In this document: positions 1 through 12,418 of the stretch, piece by piece
How the letters are laid out: the number at the start of each line of letters is the position of its first letter
Position numbering within the stretch: position 1 is the stretch's first letter
Source: Cochliopodium minus
Taxonomy: Eukaryota; Discosea; Himatismenida; Cochliopodiidae
DNA length: 64,000 nt
Reading direction: 5' to 3'
Assembly: GCA_024220525.1 (NCBI GenBank)
Contig: JAMYWO010000053.1
Location: 46,910-110,909 of the forward strand
Position numbers and translations under genes: made by a program
The notes under the pieces: generated by a model
The model's input: only the letters and a program-made list of their open reading frames with translations
Database searches by the model: none
What the model was told of the DNA's origin: nothing

Positions 1-90
1 CCTGCTTTTTGTACTTTTGGAGGTTCTGTTGAGATTATTAACAGTTCTCCTAAGTCTCTTCCTTCAGAACTAGATTTTTTAGACTTTTAA
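1..90 (+). CDS. 3' end of an upstream gene (unrecognised)
   Basis: Frame 1 is open from the window edge to a TAA at 88-90 and gives a 29-residue tail, PAFCTFGG... ending SELDFLDF. Its base composition is coding-like (GC-richer than the flanks) and the AT content rises sharply after the stop. Too little is present to name the protein. It could be the last exon of a gene that begins left of the window. Confidence 0.55.
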   Translation, partial: PAFCTFGGSVEIINSSPKSLPSELDFLDF

Positions 91-189
91 TTGAAAAATA
101 AACAAAACTTTTCTTTTTAAAGTAATTTTGTTTTTCTTTAAAAATACTTTTTCAGAGAAAAAGAATTCAAAATTAAAAAATAAAAAAAA

Positions 190-3172
190 ATGAAGATTAT
201 AACAAATAAATTTCCTCTGTTGATAAACAAGAATCATTTATTCTCATCCAATATTATCATTAAATCAAGCAATTTCTTTATCAAATATAATCATACCCAC
301 TATATCCTCCCTATAAAGAATTATTCCACTACCAAATCGAAACTTGCTAAAAATTTCAGAAAGAAAAGAGATGCACCTCAATCTTCTGAACTAGATGGAA
401 CTGATGATGATTTCAACGAAAATCATTTGAACGATGAAATGCGCAGATATTTCGAAGAGGACACTTTCATTGAGGAGAAGAAGCAGGAGAAGATAGAAGA
501 GAAAGAAAGAAGAAAAAATATCCCATCATTCTTAATTAATTTTAAAATTAGAATACACAAATACTTTAAAATTCATTTTTATATTTATTTATTAATTTTA
601 TTAATATTTTATATTATTTTTTTAAATATTACTAATTCCAAAAACAAAAACTAATTTTCTTAATTGAAAATACACTTTATTTATTTGATGAAGAGCTCCA
701 GGGAGACGACAAAGGGAACTCAGTAAAGTACAGAGAAAAAGTTTGTAAGGGATGCGGTACTGAATTCCAGAAAACGGATCCGACATTGCCAGGATACATG
801 CCCGACATTGATCCAAGAAACCACGTCATATGTCAAAGGTAAAATAGTTTTAGAATTTTTTCATTAATTCTAAGACTATTTAAAAAATAAAAAAAAATTA
901 ATTAAATTAAAAATTTTAAATTAATTTTTTTTATAATCATAAAAATAAAAATTTTCTTTGTTCTTTTTAGGTGCCATGATTTAAGGTACTATTCTAAGGG
1001 AACTCCTATTCCACAAAAGTACATTTCAGAGCAAGTTCTAAACTTGAAGAAGAAGAAATGTGTCATTTTGAAACTCGTGGATGTTATTGATTTCAACTCG
1101 ACTTTCATGGATGAATTTAACAAGAAAGTTGCAGGAGAAAATCCCGTAATATTAGTGGGTAAAAAATAAAAATTTAAAATAAATTCAATTTTAAATAAAA
1201 AATAAGACATAATTAATAATTTATTATAAAAAAATATTTTAAAATTAAATAAATTAATAATAAATTAAAATACATTCTCATTTTTTTAGGTACCAAAATA
1301 GATCTGTTGCCATATGATTGGCAACCTGCCAGATTGGAGAGGTGGTTGAGAGAACAAGCCTCAAAATGTGGATTAAAACCTTCCAGGGTCATGCTGATCT
1401 CCTCCAAAAATGGAAAAGGTATTCGTGAGTTAGTAGAATATGTAGATGGCATTCAAAATGGGCGTGATCTTTACGTTGTGGGTGTGGCAAATGCAGGTTA
1501 AAAATATAAAAATTTTATAATAAAATTTAATTTCTTTTTTATTTATTAAATTTATTTTTTATTTTTTATTTTTATTTTATTTTTTTATTATTTGAAATTT
1601 TTTTTTAATATTTATTTTTATTTTTATTTTTGTTTTTAAATTTTTATTTTATTTAATTATTTTAAATACTTTTTTAAATTAAATTTTAAATAATTTTTCT
1701 TTCATATTGTTTTTTGACAGGAAAATCTTCTTTCGTTAATAAACTGATTGACATGTACCAAGGACCAAAAGATCGTAAACTAACCACTTCCTTTTTGCCA
1801 GGAACAACAGTTGATAACGTGATCATCCCTTTGAAAAATGGAACAAAATTACACGACACACCTGGTATCATTTTGCCCGAATTTTCTGTCACTCCTAGGT
1901 TAACTCCTGACGAACTCAAATTTGTTTCTCCCAAGAAAAGAATAACCCCTCAAATATACCGAATGATTAGTGGTAAAGACTTTTTAATTATATTTTTTTA
2001 TTTCATTATTAGTTTTTAATTTCTAAATATTAATTTCTTCATATATTTTTATTTCATTTTTATTTCTTAATTTCGAAATTTTATATTTTTAATTATTTTT
2101 TGTTTTTAATTTTTTTCATAATCCATTTTTATTTTTATTTTATTTTTATTTTATTTTATTTATTATGAATATGATTTGTTTTTGATTATTTTCAATTATT
2201 TTTATTTTTATTTTTACTTATTTATTCTAATTTTTTTTTTCATTATTTAATTTTTTTTTTAAAAGGTAAAACATTGTTTTTGGGGGGATTTGCAAGAATA
2301 GATTATCTCTCGGGAGATGGATACCTCAATTTCGTTGTTTTCTGCTCTCACATGCTACCTATCCATGCCACCAACATTGAAAGAGCAGACGAATTCGACT
2401 CTAAATCAAGAGGAAGCTTCAAAAAACTTTCTCCTCCTTTCACCAACGAAAGAGCCGTTAAAGATTTTCCTATGAGCTATGTTGACATTACCTTAGACAG
2501 TACCCATTTTACATGGCACAAAGCTTCTATTGATATTTCTTTTCCAGGTAATAATAACTTAAACTTTAAAATTAAATTTATATTTCTTTTGATATTTTCA
2601 TTTAATTTTATTATTTTTGAGGTGTGGGATGGATTTCTATTGTTGGTAAAGAATATTCTGGAACTCTTAAGATTAGGGCTCATTATTGTAATGATGCAAA
2701 ACCTATTGTGAGAAATCCCCTTATGCCTTTCGAGAATGATCAAAGAGATCAATATCCTGTTTACAGGCACGGAAAGAAAAAGTACATCAAAGATCAAAGA
2801 GAAAATAAACAAGAATCCAATGATGACAACGACGAACGAATGAATAAAAATGAATTTGTTGATGAAGAAAAGAATGAGGAAAGCTTTGATTCAAACGATA
2901 ATTTTAAAATTGAAAACTTTGGAGAGGAAAAAAGAGAAAAAAATGAATACCTTGAACAAAAAATAATAGACAAAGAGTTTTCCTACAAAAAGAAAAGTTT
3001 TGGTGCTAAAAAACCTTTCAAAAAAGTGGATACCAACTCTTTTCCTAATAAAGATTCCAATAAACACCCTGTTCAAAGAAAAAGCCTTTATGATATTGAT
3101 CCTCAACGTGGTGATTTTGATCTTCTTTCTCCTAGAGATAAAACTTTTTACAAGCCAGAAAAGGATAATTGA
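190..3172 (+). CDS. NOA1: NOA1/YqeH-type circularly permuted GTPase, probably mitochondrial
   Basis: Seven exons: 190-517, 676-838, 971-1158, 1290-1496, 1721-1972, 2266-2547, 2622-3172 (656 aa). The order of GTPase motifs is permuted: G4 TKID (residues 228-231) precedes the P-loop GVANAGKSS (292-299) and G3 DTPG (341-344), the mark of the YqeH/NOA1/RIF1 family. A zinc finger (Cys133, 136, 162, 165) lies in front, as in YqeH. Family members help assemble the small mitochondrial or plastid ribosomal subunit. The N-terminus is basic and rich in Ser/Asn with no acidic residue for about 60 residues, which fits a mitochondrial presequence. The C-terminal ~130 residues are a charged Lys/Glu/Asp tail not typical of the family. 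Intron 1 (518-675) has no GT donor and reads as a U12 AT-AC intron; the other introns are GT-AG. The start follows an A-rich leader. Confidence 0.92.
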
Positions 3173-3262
3173 TTCTTCTCAACTTTTTAATACTTTATTT
3201 ATAAAATTTAAAATTTCTCTGATTTTTTTTTTTCATTTTCTTGTAATAATTTAAAATCAAAA

Positions 3263-4014
3263 NNNNNNNNNNNNNNNNNNNNNNNNNNNNNNNNNNNNNN
3301 NNNNNNNNNNNNNNNNNNNNNNNNNNNNNNNNNNNNNNNNNNNNNNNNNNNNNNNNNNNNNNNNNNNNNNNNNNNNNNNNNNNNNNNNNNNNNNNNNNNN
3401 NNNNNNNNNNNNNNNNNNNNNNNNNNNNNNNNNNNNNNNNNNNNNNNNNNNNNNNNNNNNNNNNNNNNNNNNNNNNNNNNNNNNNNNNNNNNNNNNNNNN
3501 NNNNNNNNNNNNNNNNNNNNNNNNNNNNNNNNNNNNNNNNNNNNNNNNNNNNNNNNNNNNNNNNNNNNNNNNNNNNNNNNNNNNNNNNNNNNNNNNNNNN
3601 NNNNNNNNNNNNNNNNNNNNNNNNNNNNNNNNNNNNNNNNNNNNNNNNNNNNNNNNNNNNNNNNNNNNNNNNNNNNNNNNNNNNNNNNNNNNNNNNNNNN
3701 NNNNNNNNNNNNNNNNNNNNNNNNNNNNNNNNNNNNNNNNNNNNNNNNNNNNNNNNNNNNNNNNNNNNNNNNNNNNNNNNNNNNNNNNNNNNNNNNNNNN
3801 NNNNNNNNNNNNNNNNNNNNNNNNNNNNNNNNNNNNNNNNNNNNNNNNNNNNNNNNNNNNNNNNNNNNNNNNNNNNNNNNNNNNNNNNNNNNNNNNNNNN
3901 NNNNNNNNNNNNNNNNNNNNNNNNNNNNNNNNNNNNNNNNNNNNNNNNNNNNNNNNNNNNNNNNNNNNNNNNNNNNNNNNNNNNNNNNNNNNNNNNNNNN
4001 NNNNNNNNNNNNNN
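3263..4014. other. assembly gap (752 N)
   Basis: A run of N. The sequence to its right is the 3' end of an actin gene, and nearly identical actin sequence occurs twice more in this window. The gap probably marks a repeat-induced assembly break and hides the 5' part of that actin. Confidence 0.99.
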
Positions 4015-4091
4015 CCTTTCAACAAATGTGGATCTCAAAGGAAGAGTATGATGAATCTGGACCTGCTATTGTTCACAGAAAATGCTTTTAA
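4015..4091 (+). CDS. actin, 3' fragment (5' part lost in gap)
   Basis: Immediately after the N run the frame encodes the last 25 residues of actin ([14 protein letters not shown]... ending HRKCF) and stops at 4089-4091. The protein segment is identical to the end of the intact actin on the minus strand at 35010-36137. The first bases after the stop also match that copy, including an AATAAA poly(A) signal at 4097-4102. The rest of the gene should lie in the gap. Whether it is a full working gene cannot be seen. Confidence 0.93.
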
Positions 4092-5662
4092 GTTTCAATA
4101 AAAGAAAAATTTAAAAAAATTTTGTTTTTTCTTCTCATAAATATAAGTTCATTCAATCCTGAATAGATTTTTATCAAAGATCCATAATTAATGTTACAAG
4201 TTATAAAAATCTTTAATTAATTATTAATGGTTAAAAAAAATTATAAGCTTGGAAAAAATGGTTCAAAATAGTTTGTGAATATCAACATCAACTTATTTCT
4301 AAATGATAAAAAAGAATGTAACATATAGATTGGGAAAAAAGAAGATTGAATATTAGTTTAACTTTTCAATTCACATTTCCTAAATCAAATTTCTACATTT
4401 TTGCTTGTACATGGTCTGAAACTGATGTAAGATCTTATATTAAAATTGAAAAATTAATTTCTTTGCTCACTAAAAAGTCTTCTCCCAAATTGTGATAGAT
4501 TGATCATTTAAATAATTGTTATCATTATCACTCATGCTTTTAGAATTGATTGATGTATCGAGTGGAGTTATTTTGATTTCACTTATAAAATTTGATAAAA
4601 AAAATGATCAAATATATTAATTCACATTAAACAATTATAAATTTGGATATAATTGAAATACAATTCGTTGCTCTTTGAAAAGTAGATTTTTTATTGAAAA
4701 AGATTTACAATTACCAAATTAATTAGAAGTTGAATTGTCGAATCAAAAAAGTTTTGTGTGAGACTTTAATACCTTTAATTTCAAACCATCATTATTCTAA
4801 AACCAAAGTTACTCAAAAATATTCACCAAATTCATGACTTCTTGAACTCATGGTTTAAGAGGAAAAGCAAGGGTAAGAAATAATTAAATTTTACTTTAAA
4901 ACTTTAAAATTATGGAAATCTGAAAGGAAGAAAATTTTTTTATTTTGTTGAGGAGAAACTTTAGAAAAAACTAGTTATTATGTTAGTTCTTCATAGAAAC
5001 AAAGTCTCCTATTATACGTTCTTTAAATCAAAATATGTTTCAACTGAATCCTAAAATTTCTTTTGATTTATAATTATTTTATAAAAAGATAATAAAATAA
5101 TCTTTGGGGATTGAATTTCATTGTAATTTTCAATTTAAATTCAAGAAACATAATAATTAGTTCCAAATTCTTTGGATCCTCAAAAATGGTATTTGAGCGT
5201 TGACAAAAGATTAAAATTTTAGGAATTATCTTCTTTAATGTGAATTTGAAATATTGGTTTTAAAAAATTTTTAAAAAACCTTTTTTTTATAGTGGCAGTT
5301 TATCTTTTGGAATATAAACAACAGGGCCGATAATGAGGGATTATTCAATTTCATTTACGTTTTGTCGGGACAAAATGGTACCATTTTAATTAAAGTTTAA
5401 TTTAAATTTTTGTTACATTTCCTTAGGGAAATTAAAAATCAATTAAAATTCAATTTCAAATCTCAAACATATTTATTTTTATTTTTTTTAAATAACTTTT
5501 TTGTCAAAACTGGATTTATTTTGAAAGATAAATTAAATAATTTTCCTAATTTAGCAAAAGAAATTTTTTTGTATTTTTCACAATGTTGAGATGTGAATAA
5601 TTAATAAAAAAAAAAAAAATAAAAAAAAATAGAAATCGAAAAAATAAATAACCGCTGAAAAA
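4092..5662. other. intergenic, part of an inverted duplication
   Basis: No credible coding sequence. It separates actin from the SAM-like gene, as in the reverse copy at 33515-35009. Short blocks near its right end match that copy in reverse complement, for example around 5430-5460 and 5502-5530. The two spacers have otherwise diverged. Confidence 0.6.
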
Positions 5663-6070
5663 ATGAATAAACAAATCTCAAAGAGAATCAAAGCCAAAAG
5701 CTCATCTCAAAGAAAAAAAATTGATGAAGGAAAAGGATTAAACTATAAATTGTTGAAGACAAATTTCATTAGAGAAAACATGATGATCTTCCATCTAAGA
5801 TCATTGGACATGTTTCAACTTTATAATCTCCTCAAATCAAAAGGTTTTAAAACTGAAGCCAAAAGATTTAAAGAAGATGAAGTAGATGGGATGTCCTTCA
5901 TTCTCATCTTTTCTGAAGAAGAGGGTTTCGACATTCTTCAAGATGATTTTGAATTCGAACAATCCCAAATCGAAAAGCTTTTGGAACTCTATCTTTTCTT
6001 CTACAGGCTTAGATCTAAAGGATGTGAAAATTTCAGAAAAGATGAAACTCCATTCTTCTTGTGCAAGTGA
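5663..6070 (+). CDS. small SAM-like protein, copy 1
   Basis: Single-exon 135-aa protein with a basic N-terminus (MNKQISKRIKAK). Residues ~48-105 (SLDMFQLYNLLKSKGF, then EDEVDGMSFILIFSEEE) have the spacing of a sterile alpha motif: helix, F/Y-rich turn, E-x-E/D-V-D-G, then L-x-x-x-E-E. SAM domains mediate protein-protein association; no other domain is present. A near-identical inverted copy lies at 33113-33514, also downstream of actin, so the pair arose by duplication of an actin-plus-this-gene block. This copy ends ...FLCK, two residues longer than its partner because TGC here is TGA there. The SAM assignment is from pattern only. Confidence 0.75.
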   Translation: MNKQISKRIKAKSSSQRKKIDEGKGLNYKLLKTNFIRENMMIFHLRSLDMFQLYNLLKSKGFKTEAKRFKEDEVDGMSFILIFSEEEGFDILQDDFEFEQSQIEKLLELYLFFYRLRSKGCENFRKDETPFFLCK

Positions 6071-6551
6071 AATAGGAAAAAAAAATCCCTATCTTTAATT
6101 TATAATATTGTATAAAAAAATAAAAAAAATTTTGTTGATAAAATAAAAAAGACTTTTAAACCCAAAACAACCACGATTTCTTTATTATCATTCTTTACTT
6201 GAAGTATTATTCATATTAACAATATTTTAATGTTTCATTTTCGCTTAATCAACCTTCAACATTGTGAAAATGAAATCTCATTTAATTTAATATTATTCTC
6301 CTTTAGGAAATCTCAAAAAAAAAAAAAAAATTGTTATATTTTTGTTCAAATAATCAGAGAATTCAATAAGTGATTTGAATTCGCCAAAATAATTAGGATG
6401 ATTAAAATTTTAATCATTTCAATATTTTATTTGAATGATGAGAATTGTGAAGATCAAAAAAAACATTACATTGTTATGAATGATTCTAAAAAATAAAGGA
6501 GTTAAACTGATTCCTCAATTCTTAATGCAAAAAAATATATAAAAAAAAAAA
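6071..6551. other. intergenic
   Basis: No gene seen. Around 6255-6300 it still matches, in reverse complement, the sequence around 32890-32950, so the duplicated block extends to about 6310. The rest is AT-rich spacer and the A-rich leader of the next gene. Confidence 0.6.
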
Positions 6552-9500
6552 ATGAAAAATATTTTTAACAATAAGAAGGAAATAGAAAAGCAAGATCCAA
6601 AATTGTTAAGAAATGTAAAAATTGGTTTTTTTTTTTAAATAATATATATTTGAGATGATAGAGAATTAAAGGAAATTTAATTTAATTCCATTTCATTTCA
6701 ATTCAATTTTAAAAGTTTCCAAGTTTGGTTGAAGTGATGAAAGGATCTGTAAAAGTAAAAGATAGGACATGGAGATCGAAATTGTATCCATGTTGTTTCG
6801 TAGGAAAATTTGCGGTGAAATGGTTTTGTACAGCATTCTCGCTCACAAAAGAAGAAGCAATAAAAATTGGAAAAGAATTGCAAAAAGCAGGATTTTTTGT
6901 AAGTATATTTCAAAAGGTACTTCTTGTTCGAAATATAAATTTACAACATAAATATGTGCACAATAAAGGTACCTTTGATTGAATATTAAAAATAATAATT
7001 TTATTTCTTCTTCCATATATAATTTATAATAAATCTTAATAATTCCTTCAATCCTCTTTTAATTCAAAATATACTCTTTATTGATTTGAAATAAATAAAG
7101 GATCATGTGATGAAAGAACACGAATTCAAAAATCAATATCTGTATTATAGATTCAAAGAAGACCAAGAAATACTAGATAAAGAATTGGACAACCTTGGTA
7201 CCAAAAGAAAAACAGTAGTGCTCTTCAAGGAAGAATCAGAGGATCTCCACAAACTCTTTGAAAACTTTAAGAAGGCACTAGCCTCAATAGACGAATTGGA
7301 TCTCTTCAATCCCTTAATATTCCATCCTTTTGTAGAAAGTTGTAAAAATTTAATCAAAAGAGCATCAGAGGATGGAAATTTCAAAGTAGATTTCGATTTG
7401 AGTATGAAACCAATGAAGGACAGCGACAGTTTCATCGACAGTTCTTATGATTTGAACGAATCCGATGATTTTTTTTCTCCGCTTACTCGGAACAGTAACC
7501 GCACGCAGTCTCCCTTTGATAAGAACAAGTCTTTGCACAAGGAATTGAAGAAATTTCATTCTCAAGCAACTATGAATTTGTTGCAAGAAGAAAATCTAGA
7601 GCTCAAAAGAAAAGTTGAAAACATTGAAGACAGATCTCTTGTATTTTTTTTTTCAAATTTTTAAATTTTGTTTAAAATTAGTTTTTCTAATTTACTTATT
7701 TCTAATTTTTATTTATTTTTTAATTTTTTTAATCCTTTAAATATTTTCATTCAAAAATAAAATATTTTTTAAAAAGTTTTTTGTTTGAGTGACTCCTAAT
7801 TTAGTTTTTTTTTTCTATTTAGGCAATAGATTTGTTGTCCACCCTTTCATCAAACAAATCACTAATCAAACTGCAAGACGAACTCAACGAAAAGAACGAG
7901 AAAATAAAAGCACTAGAACAGAAAATTGAAGAGCTAAAAGAAGCAGAGGAACTTTTGAACGTCTACAAAGAAAAAAATGAAGTACTCACCAAAGTTGTCG
8001 AAGATTTTTCTCAGAAAATGGAAACCACACATATTGTGTCCCATTCCAAAGAAATCATCTATGACAAAGAAAATATCGAGTACATTTCTTTGAGCTCCTT
8101 GATCAACTTGTTGGTTGATAATCCTAACTCGGAGTACTCTGATATTTGGTTCAACACTTACTGTTTGTTTAACTTGACTCCCAAGAATTTGTTGAACATT
8201 TTTGTTAAGAATTTTTGTGAGACAAGAGAAGAAAAGAAATGGAATGGGTAAAAAAAAAAAAAATATTTGTTAGTTTTTAATTCTTTAAATAATTTTAATA
8301 ATTTTCATTTTTAATTGTTTTTTTTTAGATTTTTTAAATTTTAATTATGTTTTTTATAAATTCTTTTCATTTTAAAAATGATTTTTTTTTTTTCGAAGAA
8401 TTGCAAATTTGGTGAAAAATTGGATTGAAATTTATTTGGAAGAAGATATTAAAAAAGACTCTGAATTTAAAGAAGTTTTGTTCGAGTTTGCAGAAAAAGT
8501 GATCTCTCCAGCACTAGGGAACAAAGAGTTTCTTTTCTTCTTCAAATTTTTTTTCCAACAAAAAGAGGAGGTGTCAGGTACGATTGTAAGAAGAGTAACC
8601 ATTGCTCCAAAGTAAAATATTTTTTAAAAAAATTAAATTTTTTCAAACATTAAACAAGAAATTTTATTCAAATATTTTCTTACAATTTTTTTTTCATAAT
8701 CTTTTTTCAATTTTTTTTTTATTTTTTTTTTAAATAGATTAAACGTTTTAACTGTTTCTGCACCTATGATCCCTCCCAAAACTGACAAAAACAGCTTTGG
8801 ATCACTGAGAGTAGCAAGGGCAATGTCCCTCTTCAAAAAATCGAAAAGTTCCGACAACATGAACGTGTACATCGAAAAGCCGAAAATAAAAGAGTCATTA
8901 CTCTCCATCTTATCACTCAACCCCAACCAATTCTGCGAAAATTTAATTTTATTTCAATTTAACATTTTTAAAAATATAAAACCAACCGAGTTTCATCACT
9001 TGAATTGGACGCGCAAAGATAAGTTGAAGCTCGCTCCTAACATTTGCAAGTCTACCAGCTATTTCAATCGTATTGCTGATTGGATGTTGAGTCAGGTTTT
9101 GTTGGAGAAAGAGACTGAAAATAAAATTAAATTGATGGAAATTTTAATTGACATGGGAAAATCTTGCATTGAAAAAGGTAAACCAAAAAGATTTTTTTAT
9201 TTTTTATTTTTTATTTTTTAAATTTGGTTTTTTTTATTTTTTTTTATTTTTTTTATTTTTTTATTTTTTCATTTTAAATATTTTTAAAAGGTGCCTTTCA
9301 TTGTGGTGTTCAAATATTTATGGTTATTTCAAATTTCAACCTTACAAAAATGAAATCAGTTTGGTCGCAACTCAGCGTCAACACCGAAAAAAACAAGGAG
9401 TTCCTCGAAGACGTTGCTTCATATCACAATAATTACTCTACCCTTCGAAGGGTCACCGCAATATCTAATCCATGTTTTCCTTATCTAGCATTACTATTAA

Positions 9501-9796
9501 GGTTAAAAAAAAAAATTTTGAATTTTTTTTAATTTTTTTTAATTTTTTTTTAATTTTTTTTAATTTTTTTATTTTTTAGTGATTATTTGTACATTGATGA
9601 ATTAAAACCTAAATACAGAAAAGGATTGATCAATTTCTCTAAAATAACTCAACTTTCTCAAATTCTAGTTTTCTTGAAAGAAGCTCAAGTTAGTTCTTTT
9701 AATTACAAATCAGATCCTTTCCTGACCAACTTGTTCACTCATTGTTCTGGTTTGAAAGATGAACAAGTAACCTCCTTAGCAAAAGATCTCATTTGA
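6552..9796 (+). CDS. DEP-domain Ras guanine-nucleotide exchange factor, copy 1
   Basis: Eight exons: 6552-6614, 6716-6898, 7101-7640, 7823-8247, 8399-8611, 8738-9177, 9291-9501, 9580-9796 (763 aa). Domains in order: a DEP domain at ~30-105 (VKVKDRTW, CCFVGKFAVKWF, YYRF); Glu/Lys-rich coiled coil at ~230-320; RasGEF N-terminal (REM) domain at ~345-460 (SLSSLINLL, LLNIFVKNFCE, WIEIYLEED); and a CDC25-type catalytic domain from ~490 to the end (FHHLNWTRKD, FNRIADWM, SCIEKGAFHCG, YIDEL). It should load GTP onto a Ras-like GTPase at the membrane, with the DEP domain as membrane or receptor anchor. A tandem paralogue starts 252 bp downstream with the same exon layout. Confidence 0.9.
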
Positions 9797-10047
9797 TTGA
9801 AACACGGGATATTTCTATCAAAAAAAAAAACTTCATTTTTTCTGAAAAACCTCTTTTTTTAAATTAAACTTGTTTTATTATTAATTTTATAGAAATTTAA
9901 TTTTTAATTTTTTTTTTTATTTTTTATTATTTATTCTAATTCCAATATTGATTAAATTTCATCAAATTTGATACTGAAACTATCTATCTTCTTTGGTATT
10001 TCTTTTAACAAAGTTAAGGTTTGGAATATTTATAAAATAAAAAAAAA

Positions 10048-12079
10048 ATGAAAAAATTTTTTACAGACAAAGATGATAAAATTCAAAAACAGGATACCAA
10101 ATTGCTAAGAAATGTAAATTCCAAAATTGATATTTTTCCATTTTTAGAAATATGACCATCTTTAATAAAATATTTTCAAAAGTTTCCAAAATTGGTCGAA
10201 GTGATGAAAATATGCGTAAAAGTAAAAGATAGATCATGGAGGAGTAAAGTATATCCATGTTGTTTTGTTGGGAAATATGCAGTTAAATGGTTTTGCAAGG
10301 CATTTTCGCTCACAAAAGAAGAAGCGATCAAAATAGGAAGAGAATTGCAAAAAGCAGGATTCTTTGTAAGTTTAGGGAGAAAAGAAATTAGTGTTTTATT
10401 TCATAATTCAGTTCCAAATATAAAAATTTTAAAATCTTTGTGATCTAAATATATTATTTCAATTTTTTCTAATCTTATGTTATCAAAGAGATTCAATATG
10501 AATATTCAATATTATATTATAACTTTATATACAATAATGAAAGAAAATATAAAAAAATATATTGGGGGCTTTTGATAATATTTTATAAATGAAAGATCAA
10601 ATAAAGAATTATCAACTTTAATAGGATCATGTAGTGAAGGAACATGAATTCAAAAATCAAAATTTGTTCTTCAGATTCAAAGAAGATCAAGAGAGAATGG
10701 ATAAAGAGATGGAGAACCTAGGCAAAGAAAAAATGAAGACAGTGATGTTGTTCAAAGAAGAGCTGGAAAACCTAGAGGAGCTGTTCAACAACTACAAAAA
10801 GGCGATCAACTCATTAGAAGAGAAAGATCTGACAAACCCAACGATATACTATCCTCTCCTAGAATCAAGCAAAACGTTATTAAACAAAATAGCAGTGGAA
10901 GGAAATTTCAAAGTGGAAGATGAATATGAACAATTGAAAAGCAGCAGTATTAATACAGATGAACTTTCAGAAAAAAATGAGTTGAAAAGAGAGGCTACCT
11001 CGGAAGATTTTTTCATTCATAATTGGAGCGTTTCTCCCAATTTGAAACCCTCTGTCATTCCCTTTGAGAAGAAGGACGATTCTTTCCACAAAAAACTCAA
11101 AAAGTTTCACACCAAAGCTAAAATACGTATGTTGGAAGAAGAAAACTTGCAACTCAAAAGGAAAGTAGAAAATTCTGAAGAAAGGAATCAAGGTAAAAAA
11201 AAAAAATAACAAAAATTTTTTTTTTGTTTTATCAATTAAAAATGTGTTAAAAAAAAAATTTAAAAATTTCTTTTTAAAAGCAATCGAGATATTGTCTCAA
11301 TTAACTTCGAGTAAAACTCTAACAGATCTCCAAGACGATCTCTCCGAGAAAAACAACAGAATAAAAGAGCTGGAAAAACAAGTGGAAGAGCTCAAAGAAA
11401 ACGAAAAGATGTTGGAGGCCTACAAAGAAAAAACCGAGGCACTATCACGTATCGTTGATGAATTCTCACATAAAATCGACACGACACAAAATTTGATCCA
11501 TTCAAACCAAGTTTTCTACGATGAAAAGAATCCTGGCATCATCAAGTTCATTTCTTTGAATTCCATTGTTAATATGATGATAGAACAGCCGGGCTCGGAG
11601 TTTTGTGACGTTTGGTTCAACACTTATTCTCTTTACAACTTTACTCGCATGAACTTGTTGAACATTTTCATCAGAAATTTTTGTGAGACCAGAGATGAAA
11701 AGAAGTGGATAAGGTAAAAAAAAATAAAATTTTTTTTAATAATTTTTATTTTATTTGTTCAAATAATTTTTAAATTTAATTATATATTTTTTGGATATTT
11801 TTTATTTTCAAAATTTTTTTTATTTTTAATTTATTTTTTTATTATTTTATTATTTTGCAAACAATTTTTTTTTCCAAGTATTGCAACTCTTCTTAGAAAT
11901 TGGCTTGAGGCTTATTTTGATAAAGATATTAGGAAGGATGATGAGTTCAAGGAGATTCTTCTCGAGTTCGCCGAAAAGATATTAACACCTGCCATCAACA
12001 ACGAAGAGTACTTGTTTTTTTTCAATGATATTTTCCAAAATGGTCCTAATAACATCAAAAAGGTTACCATTGCTCCGAG
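10048..12079 (+). CDS. DEP-domain RasGEF, copy 2, truncated by assembly break
   Basis: Exons 10048-10113, 10183-10365, 10625-11192, 11281-11713, 11879-12079 match copy 1 exon for exon through the DEP domain, coiled coil and REM domain (~483 residues). The last exon ends at a GT donor (12080) matching copy 1's donor before its CDC25 exons. The catalytic domain never appears: the next intron runs into AAAAAT repeats, a single N at 12181, and then an unrelated CCA enzyme. The intact exon phases and lack of stops suggest the rest was lost in assembly rather than by mutation, but a real truncation cannot be excluded. Confidence 0.85.
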
Positions 12080-12126
12080 GTTAGAAAAAAATGAAAAAAA
12101 AAATTTTTATATTTTAAATTTATATA

Positions 12127-12260
12127 ATATAAAAAATAAAAAATAAAAAATAAAAAATAAAAAATAAAAAATAAAAAATANTTATTTTTATTTTTATTTT
12201 TATTTTTATTTTTATTTTTATTTTTATTTTTATTTTTATTTTTATTTTTATTTTTCATAT
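12127..12260. repeat. microsatellite meeting head-to-head at a one-base N
   Basis: About nine AAAAAT/AAAAAAT units up to 12180 are followed by N at 12181 and then about 15 ATTTTT units. The repeat changes strand exactly at the N, and the genes on either side are both incomplete. This is best read as a forced contig join of unknown true length. Confidence 0.8.
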
Positions 12261-12418
12261 TCATTTTTTTTTCCATTTTTTTTTTTACTTTTCTTTTTCC
12301 ATTTTATTTTTTATTTTTATTTTGTTTTTATTTTTATTTTTTATTTTATTTTTCATTTTTATTTTATTTTTATTTTTAAATTTTTATTTTATTATTTATT
12401 TTTTATTTTATTTATTAG

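Noticed and set aside
3195-4038. Two 276-codon frames across the N run
   Set aside because: They consist almost wholly of unknown bases.
12127-12260. Regular repeats considered as a CRISPR-like or satellite array
   Set aside because: Units are 6-7 bp with no spacers; this is a microsatellite in a eukaryotic intron.
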